A stretch of 64,000 nucleotides of DNA from Microvirga ossetica (GTDB lineage: Bacteria > Pseudomonadota > Alphaproteobacteria > Rhizobiales > Beijerinckiaceae), in assembly GCF_002741015.1 (NCBI RefSeq), contig NZ_CP016616.1:975501-1039500 (forward strand), in the 5' to 3' direction. Of the stretch, positions 24,554-33,239 are shown piece after piece. The notes under the pieces were generated by a model. It was not told the origin of the DNA. It did no database searches and was given only the letters and a program-made list of their open reading frames with translations. A program made the translations under genes and the position numbers. The stretch's first letter is position 1. Every line of letters begins with the position of its first letter.

Positions 24554-26764
24554 GTGAGCCACCAGCCTCCCATCCCTTTTATGACGCGGATCAAGCGCGC
24601 GGCGCTGGGATTTGACGCGTGGCTCAATTCCGCGCTCTTCCAGGGCCGTCGCGGCCTGGCGGGGGCATGGGGATGGTATTCGGACAAGCTGAAATGCCTG
24701 CGCTTTCGCGGCCCTGTCCGCGTTCTCCTGGATCTGACCAGCGAGGCGGCCACCCTCGGCACGGTCGGCGCGGTCGCGATGCTGGCGCTCGCACTCCCCG
24801 CCTTCCGCGAGACCGAAGACGACTGGCTCAAGACCCAGGACCTCGCGATCACCTTCCTCGACCGCTATGGCCAGGAAGTCGGGCGCCGCGGCCTGCATCT
24901 CGACGATTCCTACAAGCTTGAGGATTTCCCCAACTACATGATCAAGGCGGCGCTGGCGACGGAAGACCGGCGGTTCTACGAGCATTGGGGCATCGACCCC
25001 ATCGGCACCTTCCGCGCCCTCCTCGTCAATGCCCAGGGCGGCGGCGTGGTCCAGGGCGGCTCCTCGATCACTCAGCAGCTCGCCAAGAATCTGTTCCTGA
25101 CCAACGAGCGTTCCCTCGAGCGCAAGATCAAGGAAGCCTTCCTGGCGATCTGGCTCGAATTCCACCTGACCAAGGACGAGATCCTCAAGCTCTATCTCGA
25201 CCGCGCCTACATGGGCGGCGGCGCCCACGGCGTCGTGGCGGCGGCGGATTACTATTTCAGCAAGCCGGCCAAGGATCTGACGCTCGCGGAATCGGCGATG
25301 CTGGCAGGCCTGTTCAAGGCGCCGACCAAATATGCCCCGCACGTGAACCTGCCGGCCGCCCGTGCCCGGGCGAATGAGGTTCTGCGCAACATGGTGGAGG
25401 CGGGTTTCCTCACCGACGGCCAGATCCAGACCGCCCGCCGCAATCCCGCGACCCCGGTCAACCGCGAACGCGAGACGACTCCGGACTTTTATCTCGACTG
25501 GGCCTTCGAGCAGGTGAAGGGTCTCGCCACGCAGAAGAAGTTCGGCAACGAGCGGGTGCTGATCGTGAAGACGCCCCTCGACACCGCCCTTCAGCGTCAC
25601 ACCGAAGAGACGCTGGAAAACATGCTGCGCCAGCATGGACGCCAGTATAAAGCCGGTCAGGGCGCCATCGTCGTCATGGACGTGGACGGCGCCGTGCGCA
25701 CCATCGTCGGCGGGCGCGATTACGGCCAGAGCCAGTTCAACCGTGCCACGGGCGGCCTGCGCCAGCCGGGCTCCTCGTTCAAGCCCTTCGTCTACGCGGC
25801 AGCGCTCACCACCAACCCGAAGCTGCGGCCTAACTCCATCGTCGTTGACCGGCCGATCTGCCTCGGCAACTGGTGCCCGCAGAATTACGGCCGCTCCTTC
25901 TCCGGCTCGATGCCGCTGGTCTCGGCGCTGGCCCGCTCGATCAACTCGATCCCCGTCCAGATGTCCGTCGAGATCGGCAAGGGCAACGCCAAGGCCGGCC
26001 GCGCCGTGATCGTCGATACGGCGAAGCGCATGGGCCTCACCCATCCGCTGGCGGATTCGAGCTCGCTCCCCATCGGCGCTGCCGAGGTCACCCCCATCGA
26101 CATGGCGGCGTCCTATGCTGTCTTCGCCAATGGCGGCAAACGGGCCGACCCTTACGCCGCCTGGGAAGTCCGCAACTCCGCCGGCGACGTCATCTATCGC
26201 CATGACAGGGACACGCCGCCCAAGCAGGTGCTCGACACCCGTGTGGTGCAAGACATGAACTTCATGCTCAACAAGGTGGTCGAGGAAGGCACCGGCAAGC
26301 GCGCGGCGCTCGAAGGCATTCCGGTTGCGGGCAAGACCGGCACGACCAACGGCTACAAGGACGCCTGGTTCGTCGGCTATACCGGCAACCTGGTCGCCAG
26401 CGTGTGGTACGGCAACGACGATTCCACGCCGATGAACGACATGACCGGCGGCACGCTTCCCGCGATGACCTGGCACGAGGTGATGAACCTCGCCCACCAG
26501 AACCTCGAGATTCGCCCGATCCCGGGAGCGAGCCCGGCCAATGCCAACCGTGTCGCCTCGGCGGGACGTCAGAATGCGGATCCGGCTCAGGCGCCGGCCC
26601 AGGGCTATCTCGCCGGCACGCTCTCCCGCCGGTCCTATGAGGTGCTGGGTACCATCGGCACCCTGTTCCAGTCCGTTGACCGCTCGGTCACCACGGGCAA
26701 AGTGCCGGGGACGCCGGGCGGCTCGGCCGCGGCCGACGTTCGCCGCCAGGTCGCGATGCCTTAG
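24554..26764 (+). CDS. Class A penicillin-binding protein (PBP1A type)
   Basis: A 736-residue bifunctional cell-wall synthase. A membrane anchor at about residues 63-84 is followed by the glycosyltransferase (GT51) domain with ALATEDRRFYEHWGIDPIGT (catalytic Glu137), QGGSSITQQLAKNLFL and RKIKEAFLAIWLE. The transpeptidase domain has the nucleophile motif SSFK (QPGSSFKPFVYAAAL), SIN (ARSINSIPVQ) and KTGTT. It polymerises and crosslinks peptidoglycan outside the inner membrane. The GTG start at 24554 has GAAGGA upstream. A 213-base gap upstream probably carries its promoter. The next gene begins five bases after its stop. Confidence 0.94.
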   Translation: MSHQPPIPFMTRIKRAALGFDAWLNSALFQGRRGLAGAWGWYSDKLKCLRFRGPVRVLLDLTSEAATLGTVGAVAMLALALPAFRETEDDWLKTQDLAITFLDRYGQEVGRRGLHLDDSYKLEDFPNYMIKAALATEDRRFYEHWGIDPIGTFRALLVNAQGGGVVQGGSSITQQLAKNLFLTNERSLERKIKEAFLAIWLEFHLTKDEILKLYLDRAYMGGGAHGVVAAADYYFSKPAKDLTLAESAMLAGLFKAPTKYAPHVNLPAARARANEVLRNMVEAGFLTDGQIQTARRNPATPVNRERETTPDFYLDWAFEQVKGLATQKKFGNERVLIVKTPLDTALQRHTEETLENMLRQHGRQYKAGQGAIVVMDVDGAVRTIVGGRDYGQSQFNRATGGLRQPGSSFKPFVYAAALTTNPKLRPNSIVVDRPICLGNWCPQNYGRSFSGSMPLVSALARSINSIPVQMSVEIGKGNAKAGRAVIVDTAKRMGLTHPLADSSSLPIGAAEVTPIDMAASYAVFANGGKRADPYAAWEVRNSAGDVIYRHDRDTPPKQVLDTRVVQDMNFMLNKVVEEGTGKRAALEGIPVAGKTGTTNGYKDAWFVGYTGNLVASVWYGNDDSTPMNDMTGGTLPAMTWHEVMNLAHQNLEIRPIPGASPANANRVASAGRQNADPAQAPAQGYLAGTLSRRSYEVLGTIGTLFQSVDRSVTTGKVPGTPGGSAAADVRRQVAMP

Positions 26765-26768
26765 CCGA

Positions 26769-27437
26769 ATGCAGACCGAGGCCCCCTTGACGAACGCCCC
26801 TGCGGCCGCTCCCATGCGCGCGCCCATGACCATGCTATCGACCGTTTCCGTTCGCCGCGTCCCGACCGCCATTCTCGTGGTCTATGCCTTATTGCTGGCG
26901 CTGGCGCTCGGCCTGGGCACGGCCTATCGGGCCATCAACGGCAACCCGCCCTTCGGCAGCCTGCGCCTCGGCCCCTGGCAGTCATGGCCGAAGCTCGGCT
27001 CGCCGGAGGCCGACCCCTATATGCGCGCCATCCTCGCCCACCGGGGCGACGTCCCGCTCGCCACCGGCGAAGGGTTGGGCTTCCTCGCGGGACAGGACAG
27101 CGACGGCAGGCCGCTCGATTCTGCCTGCACCTACACCATCGGCACGACCGCACCCGTCGCCCGCCTCTGGACCGTCACCCTCTATGACGGGGAAGGCCGC
27201 CTGCCTGCGACGGAGCTTGGACGCCGGAGCTTCACCTCGGCCGAAGTGCTCCGGGACAGCCAGGACCGCTTCACCATTGCGCTCTCCCGCAGCCTGCAGC
27301 CCGGCAACTGGCTGCAGCTGCCGGCCAATGGCCCGTTCACGATCTCCCTACGCCTCTACGATCCGCCGGGAGCAGCCGCCACCAATCTCGAGGAAAGCGA
27401 CTTTCCTGCCATCCAGCGCCTGGGATGCGGCGCATGA
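26769..27437 (+). CDS. DUF1214 domain membrane-anchored protein
   Basis: A 222-residue protein with an N-terminal anchor (about residues 35-58, AILVVYALLLALALGLGTAY) and an outer domain with DPYMRAILAHRGDVPL, CTYTIGTTAPVARLWTVTLYD and the DUF1214 core FTSAEVLRDSQDRFTIALSR and QLPANGPFTISLRLYDP. The start at 26769 lies five bases after the PBP stop and the gene overlaps the next by four bases (ATGA), so three genes form an operon. The DUF1214/DUF1254 pair occurs together in many alphaproteobacteria; its role is unknown. Linkage to a PBP suggests an envelope task. Confidence 0.82.
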   Translation: MQTEAPLTNAPAAAPMRAPMTMLSTVSVRRVPTAILVVYALLLALALGLGTAYRAINGNPPFGSLRLGPWQSWPKLGSPEADPYMRAILAHRGDVPLATGEGLGFLAGQDSDGRPLDSACTYTIGTTAPVARLWTVTLYDGEGRLPATELGRRSFTSAEVLRDSQDRFTIALSRSLQPGNWLQLPANGPFTISLRLYDPPGAAATNLEESDFPAIQRLGCGA

Positions 27438-27997
27438 GAGGATTCGGTCGCTTCCTGATCGCCACCCTCTGTGGTCTCGTGATCGCCGTCGGAGTCCATA
27501 TCGCAGCCATCCTGGCGAGCCCCTACCTCGCCGAGCAGGATGCCTTCGCCAAGATGCAGCCGACGCTGACTGCGGATAAGGCGCAGATCGTCAGCGCACC
27601 GGGCGGTGAGAACACATGGCTGCCCAGGCCCGATCCGGCCGTCGCGGTGGCCGCCTGCGCCTTCGATCTGCGCAACGGCCCCATGCGCATCGCCACACGC
27701 ACCGGAACGCTGCCCGTGTCCTTCTCCTTCCATAAGGAATCGGGCGGCGTGTTCTTCGCCGTCACGGATCGCGCTGCGGTGCGCGGAGAGCTCGAGATCG
27801 TCGCCATGACCGCGCGCCAGCTCGACGAGGCGCGCGCGGCGGAAGACGAGAACGATCCGTCCCGCGATGTGCGGATCGTTTCGCCCGAGCAGCAGGGCTT
27901 TGTGATCGTGCGCGTGGCCGCGCCCATGCCGAGCCTGCGGCCGCAGGCGGAAGAAGCGGCGACGGCGGTCTCCTGCACCGCCGAGCAGGACCAATAG
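27434..27997 (+). CDS. DUF1254-like exported protein
   Basis: A 187-residue protein with an N-terminal signal or anchor (GRFLIATLCGLVIAVGVHIAAIL) followed by SPYLAEQDAFAKMQP, WLPRPDPAVAVAACAFDLRNGP and GGVFFAVTDRAAVRGELEI. It is normally found immediately after a DUF1214 protein, as here. The ATG at 27434 overlaps the stop of that gene by four bases. An ATG nine bases earlier is possible. No enzymatic motif was seen. Confidence 0.75.
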   Translation: MRGFGRFLIATLCGLVIAVGVHIAAILASPYLAEQDAFAKMQPTLTADKAQIVSAPGGENTWLPRPDPAVAVAACAFDLRNGPMRIATRTGTLPVSFSFHKESGGVFFAVTDRAAVRGELEIVAMTARQLDEARAAEDENDPSRDVRIVSPEQQGFVIVRVAAPMPSLRPQAEEAATAVSCTAEQDQ

Positions 27998-28001
27998 ATT
28001 C

Positions 28002-28499
28002 ATGCCTTGGCGCACGATGACGCCCGAGGACCTGCCGCAGGTGCAGGCTCTCGCGGACCGGATCCATGTCGACCATCCGGAGGATTTCGAGGTGCTGGCC
28101 GAGCGCCAGCGCCTCTATCCGCAGGGATGCCTCATGCTGGTCGAGGACGGGGCTGCGATCGGCTACGCGCTCACGCATCCCTGGCGCTTCGGCGAACCTC
28201 CGCCTCTGAACGAGCCTCTGGGCAACCTCCCCGAGCGGGCCACGACCTATTACATCCATGACGTCGCCCTGCTGCCGGCGACTCGGGGAAAGGGTTATGC
28301 CGCGCAGGCGGCAGCGATGCTGATCGCGCATGCACGCGCGGCAGGCTTCGACAATCTGTCGCTCGTCGCCGTCAACGGGTCGCAGGCGTTCTGGGAGAAG
28401 GTCGGATTTCGCGCTGCGGCCGTTCCCGGCCTGGAGGCGAAGCTCTCGAGTTACGGACCGGATGCGGTGCTGATGGTACAGCCGGTCGCCGGCGCCTAA
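28002..28499 (+). CDS. GNAT family N-acetyltransferase
   Basis: A 165-residue acetyl-CoA-dependent acyltransferase. The conserved CoA-binding motif is ATRGKGYAAQAAAMLIAHAR (about residues 93-112, R/Q-x-x-G-x-G/A type), followed by NLSLVAVNGSQAFWEKVGF, the usual C-terminal motif. YYIHDVALLPA is the preceding strand. Substrate is unknown. It starts four bases after the DUF1254-like gene, so it may belong to that operon. Confidence 0.9.
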   Translation: MPWRTMTPEDLPQVQALADRIHVDHPEDFEVLAERQRLYPQGCLMLVEDGAAIGYALTHPWRFGEPPPLNEPLGNLPERATTYYIHDVALLPATRGKGYAAQAAAMLIAHARAAGFDNLSLVAVNGSQAFWEKVGFRAAAVPGLEAKLSSYGPDAVLMVQPVAGA

Positions 28500-28532
28500 C
28501 GGCGCCCCGTCGTCACTGAAATCGATAAGGGC

Positions 28533-28736
28533 CTAAGAGCGGCGACGTCCGGGACCGTTCGAGGCCATAGGGCGGGAAGGGCCGGGATTGGGCGAAGGCC
28601 TCTCATACCGCACGCCGGTGAAGAGAAGAATCTCACCTCTTGGCTCGCCGGCGGACGGGAGCGGGCGCTGCGGCCGCTCCGCGCTGTCCGGAAAGGCGAT
28701 CACCACAGCCGGTGATCTGGTCCATAAGTCTTGCAT
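28533..28736 (-). CDS. Small conserved-looking protein of unknown function
   Basis: A 67-residue protein beginning MQDLWTRSPAVVIAFPDSAE and containing PRGEILLFTGVRYER. The strong ribosome site GGAGGG, five bases before the ATG, supports it. The motif arrangement is reminiscent of short proteins I have seen annotated in Methylobacteriaceae, but I cannot name a family. It has no membrane segment and is rich in proline and arginine. Confidence 0.55.
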   Translation of the reverse strand: MQDLWTRSPAVVIAFPDSAERPQRPLPSAGEPRGEILLFTGVRYERPSPNPGPSRPMASNGPGRRRS

Positions 28737-28987
28737 CGTGCCCTCCTCTGTCGTGCCGCCGCTCGCCTCGATGACTGACTCACAAAAAGAGAGGTATGGT
28801 TAACAGTTCGTTTCCGTCGGGCGGCGCGCTGCAGAAAAAGCCCTGGTCTGACATGAAAACAACAATCGCTGCCACGCTTATGTTCCGCGCCGGGACGCAT
28901 CAAAAAGCGGTTCGGTTCGAACTCGTTAAAGAGACTCTAACGAACAGCGCTTAGCGTCCGGTGAGTTGCGTTGAAGCGAGTTTTCGT

Positions 28988-30007
28988 ATGGCGTCCTCCG
29001 CGAATCCCGATCCCTGGTCGGACCTGTCGAATCTCGCATCCTCGGACAGCGGCAATGCCGATGCACGCGCCGCTCTCCTGAAAGTGAATGCACAGATGTT
29101 CGTCGCCGCTCCCGCGCGCGACCGCGAGAGCATCGAGACCTTCGAGGCTCTCGTCCTTGGCTTCCTGCCGAGGACCGATGTCGGCACGCGTCGCGAGCTC
29201 GCGCGGATTCTCGCGCCCTGCCCGGACACGCCGGCCTCCATTCTCGACTACATCGCCCGGCATTCGCACGACGCGCGCGATGCGACGCGCCAGCACGCGA
29301 AGCAGCCTTCGCCCGCACCGGGACGCCGGCTGCTCGCGACCTCCGCGGGGCGGCTGCATCTCGCATCGCAGTCGGATCTCGATCCGGACATCCTGCAGGA
29401 TCTGCTGGTGCTGGGAGAGGATGCAGCCGAGGATGCACTTGCCGCCAATCCGGCCTTTCCTTCGACCCATCCCGCCTTCGGAAAGCTGCTGCGCAGGGCG
29501 CATCATCGCCCTGGCCTCGGCCGCATCCTTCTCGACCGCACTGACCTCGCCGTCACGGACGAAGCCGCGCTCTATCTGATGGCAAATGCCGAGCGCCGTC
29601 GCTCGATCCGCGAGCGCCTCGGCACCCTTCTCGCTCATCGGCGCGTCAACCTGTCATTCACGCTGAGCGAACCGGATATCGGCGGGCTCGTGGCGGCAGG
29701 TCTCACGGGCGATCCCGGCCAACTGGAAAGCCGGCTGACCGCGCTTTTCGGCTTTCCCGCTGCGACCGAATGGCGGGTGCTCGAGATCGGGCGTCATCGA
29801 CTTCTCGCGCTCGCCCTGACCGCTCTGGGCATGACTCGGAAGGACGCAATCAGGATCTTCCTCACCCTCCACCCCGCCCTCTCCTATCCGCTCTCGGCGA
29901 TTAGGGGGCTTCTGCGGGAAATGCGCGACGTGCCTCCTCCCGTGGCCCTCGTCCTCGTCGAGTCCATTCTCGGCGCGAAAACGCTCTCGGGCGAAGCGCT
30001 CGCCTGA
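28988..30007 (+). CDS. DUF2336 domain protein
   Basis: A 339-residue all-helical protein. After a short N-terminus it has repeated helical hairpins of HEAT-like type, with LSNLASSDSGNADARAALLKV, LVLGFLPRTDVGTRRELARILA, TPASILDYIARHS, and LGRILLDRTDLAVTDEAALYLM, the DUF2336 pattern found in alphaproteobacteria. Function is unknown; scaffold or regulatory roles have been proposed for the family. ATG at 28988 has GAAGCGAG upstream; a GTG at 28961 would add nine residues. The gene is not tightly linked to neighbours. Confidence 0.75.
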   Translation: MASSANPDPWSDLSNLASSDSGNADARAALLKVNAQMFVAAPARDRESIETFEALVLGFLPRTDVGTRRELARILAPCPDTPASILDYIARHSHDARDATRQHAKQPSPAPGRRLLATSAGRLHLASQSDLDPDILQDLLVLGEDAAEDALAANPAFPSTHPAFGKLLRRAHHRPGLGRILLDRTDLAVTDEAALYLMANAERRRSIRERLGTLLAHRRVNLSFTLSEPDIGGLVAAGLTGDPGQLESRLTALFGFPAATEWRVLEIGRHRLLALALTALGMTRKDAIRIFLTLHPALSYPLSAIRGLLREMRDVPPPVALVLVESILGAKTLSGEALA

Positions 30008-30074
30008 GCGCGGCCTGCAGGAGACAGGGCTTTCTGCTACACTTCCCGATCGGATCGATGTGAGGGAGGATCGG

Positions 30075-30662
30075 ATGTTCCTGCAGACGATCGAGGAAGA
30101 CGAGGCCACGGGCAGGGTCGCGGAGATCTACGAGAAGCAGAAGGCGCAACTCGGCTTCGTCATGGAAGCCGCGAAATGCTTCACCGCCCGTCCCGACCTG
30201 CTGCCGATCTACACCGACTTCTCCGACAGGATCCGCGCCGGGTTTTCGCTGGGCTTGCGTGAATGGCGCCTGATCACGCTCATTGCCGCCAAGCAGATCC
30301 CCTCCACCTATTGCTCCCATGTCTACGGCAAGCAGCTCATCGACGATCTCGGATCGAAGGAGGCCGTGCTCGCCGTCCAGAGCGATTTCCGCAAGGCCGG
30401 TTTGCCGGACAAGGATGTCGCGATGCTCTCCTATGCCGAGAAGGTCGCGCAGGATGCCTCCGGCATTTCCCAGACCGATATCGATGCCTTACGCGCCGCT
30501 GGCTTCTCCGACCGGCAGATCTGCGACATCGCCCTCTGCGCTGCCTTCCGCTGCTTCGTCAGCCGCTTCTTCGACGCGGTCGGCGCCGGCACCGAACCCG
30601 CCTTCATCGATAGCGATGAAAGCTTCCGCTCGGCCATGACCGTCGGCCGCGCCCTTTCGTGA
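30075..30662 (+). CDS. AhpD/carboxymuconolactone decarboxylase-like protein
   Basis: A 195-residue helical protein. It starts MFLQTIEEDEATGRVAEIYE, the pattern of the peroxidase-related CMD family, and includes REWRLITLIAAKQIPSTYCSHVYGKQL. The usual AhpD redox motif is CxxC; here only one cysteine (C-S-H-V-Y-G) is present, so classical disulfide peroxidase chemistry is unlikely unless another thiol takes part. A second half-motif FSDRQICDIALCAAFRCF lies near residue 145. ATG at 30075 has GGGAGGA upstream. Single gene with an uncharacterised role. Confidence 0.8.
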   Translation: MFLQTIEEDEATGRVAEIYEKQKAQLGFVMEAAKCFTARPDLLPIYTDFSDRIRAGFSLGLREWRLITLIAAKQIPSTYCSHVYGKQLIDDLGSKEAVLAVQSDFRKAGLPDKDVAMLSYAEKVAQDASGISQTDIDALRAAGFSDRQICDIALCAAFRCFVSRFFDAVGAGTEPAFIDSDESFRSAMTVGRALS

Positions 30663-30668
30663 CACGCA

Positions 30669-30890
30669 TCATCTCTGCGGTCGCGGAACGGGCGTCGAGT
30701 GACGTGGACTCTGCTCCTCGACCAGCCGGAACCGCACGGGCGGCGACGTCCAGTCGAAGGGGAGTTGGAGCGGAACGGTGCAGGGCGTCTGAAGGATTCG
30801 CCCCTCACCGTTCCTGACCTCGAACACATATCCCGGCCGCTCCATCCGGACGCAATCGGGCCAGCGTTCGAAATCGATCCACTCGCTCAT
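30669..30890 (-). CDS. Small hypothetical protein
   Basis: A 73-residue protein, MSEWIDFERWPDCVRMERPG at the start, with a central VFEVRNGEGRILQTPC stretch resembling a small beta domain. It has a strong GGAGG ribosome site five bases before the ATG. No family was recognised. It lies convergent to the AhpD-like gene with a six-base gap, and upstream of it is the stop of the serralysin-like gene on the same strand. Confidence 0.55.
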   Translation of the reverse strand: MSEWIDFERWPDCVRMERPGYVFEVRNGEGRILQTPCTVPLQLPFDWTSPPVRFRLVEEQSPRHSTPVPRPQR

Positions 30891-30914
30891 CGAACCTCCA
30901 TCACAGCAACTGCT

Positions 30915-32303
30915 TCAGAGATAGAAATCCCCTGTCGCAAGCGACGATACCGCGATCTTGATGCGGAAATCGGCGGTCCTGTCTCCGTTCACATCGCCCG
31001 ACAGAACGCCGCTGACGAAGTTCAGCTCCCCCGCGTGACCCGCGAAGGACTTAGAGCCGATAAAGGAGAAGGCCTGATTTCCACTCGATTTGGTGCTGGC
31101 ATCGATACTGCGCAGATCGATCCGGTCCGTGCCGCGCAGGAAGTCCTGAATCGTGTCGCGCGATGACGAAAGCGAATCCTTCGTGGAGTTGTAATCGAAG
31201 ATATCCGCCCCTGCTCCTCCGTAAAACGTGTCCGCTCCCAGGCCGCCGTCGAGGATGTCGTTTCCCGCGAGTCCGTAGAGCTTGTCCGATCCCGCCCCAC
31301 CCTTGAGCAGGTTGATCCCGTCGTTGCCGGTCATCGTATTGTTGCCGGAACCGCCGATTGCGTTCTCGATGAGCGCGCGTGTATCACCCTGATGAAGCAG
31401 CGCATTGGCGATGTTGCCGACCGCGGTCTGCGAGCCGTCCGATTTCAGCCGCGCGAGCTGGCCCGCCGATGTCGTGGTCCATTCGCCGGGGCGCAGATCG
31501 ATCTTGAGACCGCCCGCATAGTTCGAGAAGTCATAGGTGTCCGTGCCGCCGCCGTCCCAGACCGTCAGGAAGATCTTGTTGTCGCCGGGCCGACCCTGCC
31601 CGGCGCCGTTGACGAACATCTCGCCGGTCGTCGGGCTCCAGCTATAGCTCGTGTTGCCGCTGTTCGTCGCGTAGTTCGCGCCGTACATCTGCTGCACGGC
31701 TGCGATGTCGTACATCATCAGCGACTGGTCATAGCCCCAGGCCTCGTTGGTGAAGCCGGAAGTCTCGGAGCCACCCTTGTAAGAGCGATAGCTCATGATC
31801 GAGTATTCCAGCGAGTCCCGGTCGATCGGCATGACGTTGCCTTGATGCGGGTGGTCGAGACCGAGCGCGTGGCCGGTCTCATGCAGGAAGACCTGGTAGG
31901 CATATCCCCCCTTCACCGGATCGACAAAATAGCCGATGGAGCGGTTGAACCAGACGTCGCCTCCCTCCCCTCTGGTGCTCGGTTCATAGGCCCAGGCGGA
32001 GGGGGTTCTGTCGGATTGGCCGTAACGCAGATCTGCGTGCTGGCTCATCGTCTCGTCGAGCTGGGTAAAGGTGAGATTCGCGACCGTGGAATAGATCCGC
32101 AGGGCCTCGCGGGCCATCGTCTGCTGCACGCCACTGAGGGTGCCGAAATTCGTGACATTTTCCGCATTGGCGTAGTTCGTTCCGTAATAGGACCCGTTCG
32201 CCGGAAAGCTGTAGCTTATATTATTACTCGCCCATTTGAAATTACCGAGCACTCCATCGATATAGGCATTTCCTGTCATGCTGTAGGAAGTAATTGCCGA
32301 CAT
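30915..32303 (-). CDS. Serralysin-like M10 metalloprotease with RTX repeats
   Basis: A 462-residue secreted zinc protease. The metzincin site [13 protein letters not shown] has His141, Glu142, His145 and His151, and the Met-turn is SIMSY (Met170). The C-terminal half carries RTX nonapeptide repeats ([47 protein letters not shown], about residues 318-370), which bind calcium, and a hydrophobic C-terminus ending DFYL, as in type I secretion substrates. There is no N-terminal signal peptide, consistent with type I export. No ABC exporter, membrane fusion or inhibitor genes lie nearby, so it must use a system encoded elsewhere. Confidence 0.93.
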   Translation of the reverse strand: MSAITSYSMTGNAYIDGVLGNFKWASNNISYSFPANGSYYGTNYANAENVTNFGTLSGVQQTMAREALRIYSTVANLTFTQLDETMSQHADLRYGQSDRTPSAWAYEPSTRGEGGDVWFNRSIGYFVDPVKGGYAYQVFLHETGHALGLDHPHQGNVMPIDRDSLEYSIMSYRSYKGGSETSGFTNEAWGYDQSLMMYDIAAVQQMYGANYATNSGNTSYSWSPTTGEMFVNGAGQGRPGDNKIFLTVWDGGGTDTYDFSNYAGGLKIDLRPGEWTTTSAGQLARLKSDGSQTAVGNIANALLHQGDTRALIENAIGGSGNNTMTGNDGINLLKGGAGSDKLYGLAGNDILDGGLGADTFYGGAGADIFDYNSTKDSLSSSRDTIQDFLRGTDRIDLRSIDASTKSSGNQAFSFIGSKSFAGHAGELNFVSGVLSGDVNGDRTADFRIKIAVSSLATGDFYL

Positions 32304-32518
32304 GAACCACCCTGCTTGGAAAATATTCTGAAGAATTAATGACCCGCATTGCTGCGGAACCGAAGAGGTTCGACTGCGGGATCTGAACTTGCAACTACTC
32401 CAAAGAGGTAGAACGTCAGTCTAGGCCTCTCGGAGCCCTGCACCGGAGGTGGCGCCACAGCGAAAATCTTCATCTCCAGCGACGGCATGCCTCAGGTGCG
32501 AAAGCGCACATCAGATAA

Positions 32519-32561
32519 ATGTTGATCGACATTTATTTTGCTCTTAAATGTTTATTGACAT
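32519..32561 (+). promoter_or_regulatory. Tandem operator sites for the TetR regulator
   Basis: Two copies of ATGTT-N4-GACAT, at 32519-32532 (ATGTTGATCGACAT) and 32548-32561 (ATGTTTATTGACAT), agree at 12 of 14 positions and are 29 bases apart (about three helical turns, so on the same face). Each is an imperfect palindrome. They lie 36-78 bases upstream of the TetR start codon, where an autoregulatory operator is expected. Confidence 0.65.
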
Positions 32562-32596
32562 ATATCCGACCGCAGCAAGTATCCCAGGAGGTTCAG

Positions 32597-33196
32597 ATGC
32601 GCGTCAGCCGGGAACAGGCTCAGCGAAACCGCGAGCATGTGGTCGAGGTCTCCAGCCGCCTCTTCCGCGAGCGCGGCTTCGATGGCATCGGCGTCGACGA
32701 CCTGATGAAGGAGGCCGGCCTGACCCGTGGCGGCTTCTACGGTCAGTTCAAGTCGAAGGAGGACTTGAAAGTCGAGGCGAGCCGGCGCGCCTTTTCCATG
32801 AATAAGGACAAGATCTCGAAAGTCGTCGCCGATGCGGCGGAGGAAAAGCTGGCCGCACTGGCAAACTTTTATCTGTCCGAGTCCCATATCGGCCGGCGGG
32901 GCGACGGATGCACGCTGGCGGCCTTGAGCGGCGACGCCCCCCGCTACAGCGCCGAGCTGCAGGCGGCCTTCAAGGACGGCATCGAAGACTACCTCGCCCT
33001 CATCGGCAGCGCGATGCCCGACACCTCGACCGAGGAGCAGCGCGGCAAATCCATCGCAGCCCTGGCGACGATGGTGGGCGCGCTCGTTCTCGCACGCGCT
33101 GTCGGGAACGACGACCTCTCACGCGAAATCCTCTCGGCCGCACGCGACGATGTCGCGGCCCGATCTCAAGAGGCCGGCGCAGGCAGGACCTCGTAA
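32597..33196 (+). CDS. TetR/AcrR-family transcriptional regulator
   Basis: A 199-residue regulator. The N-terminal DNA-binding domain is REHVVEVSSRLFRERGFDGIGVDDLMKEAGLTRGGFYGQFKSKEDL (about residues 13-58) with the TetR-type recognition helix. The ligand domain follows, with CTLAALSGDAPR and a GKSIAALATMVGALVLARA helix. GAGG-type site AGGAGG precedes the ATG. It leads an operon with an MFS drug-type exporter and an aldo/keto reductase. This layout suggests a repressor that releases on binding a toxic, probably carbonyl-containing, compound. A longer frame from 32519 would run through the operators and was rejected. Confidence 0.9.
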   Translation: MRVSREQAQRNREHVVEVSSRLFRERGFDGIGVDDLMKEAGLTRGGFYGQFKSKEDLKVEASRRAFSMNKDKISKVVADAAEEKLAALANFYLSESHIGRRGDGCTLAALSGDAPRYSAELQAAFKDGIEDYLALIGSAMPDTSTEEQRGKSIAALATMVGALVLARAVGNDDLSREILSAARDDVAARSQEAGAGRTS

Positions 33197-33239
33197 CCCG
33201 CGCCACCGTCAGCGCCTTCGGACATTCAGGAGAAAGCTC

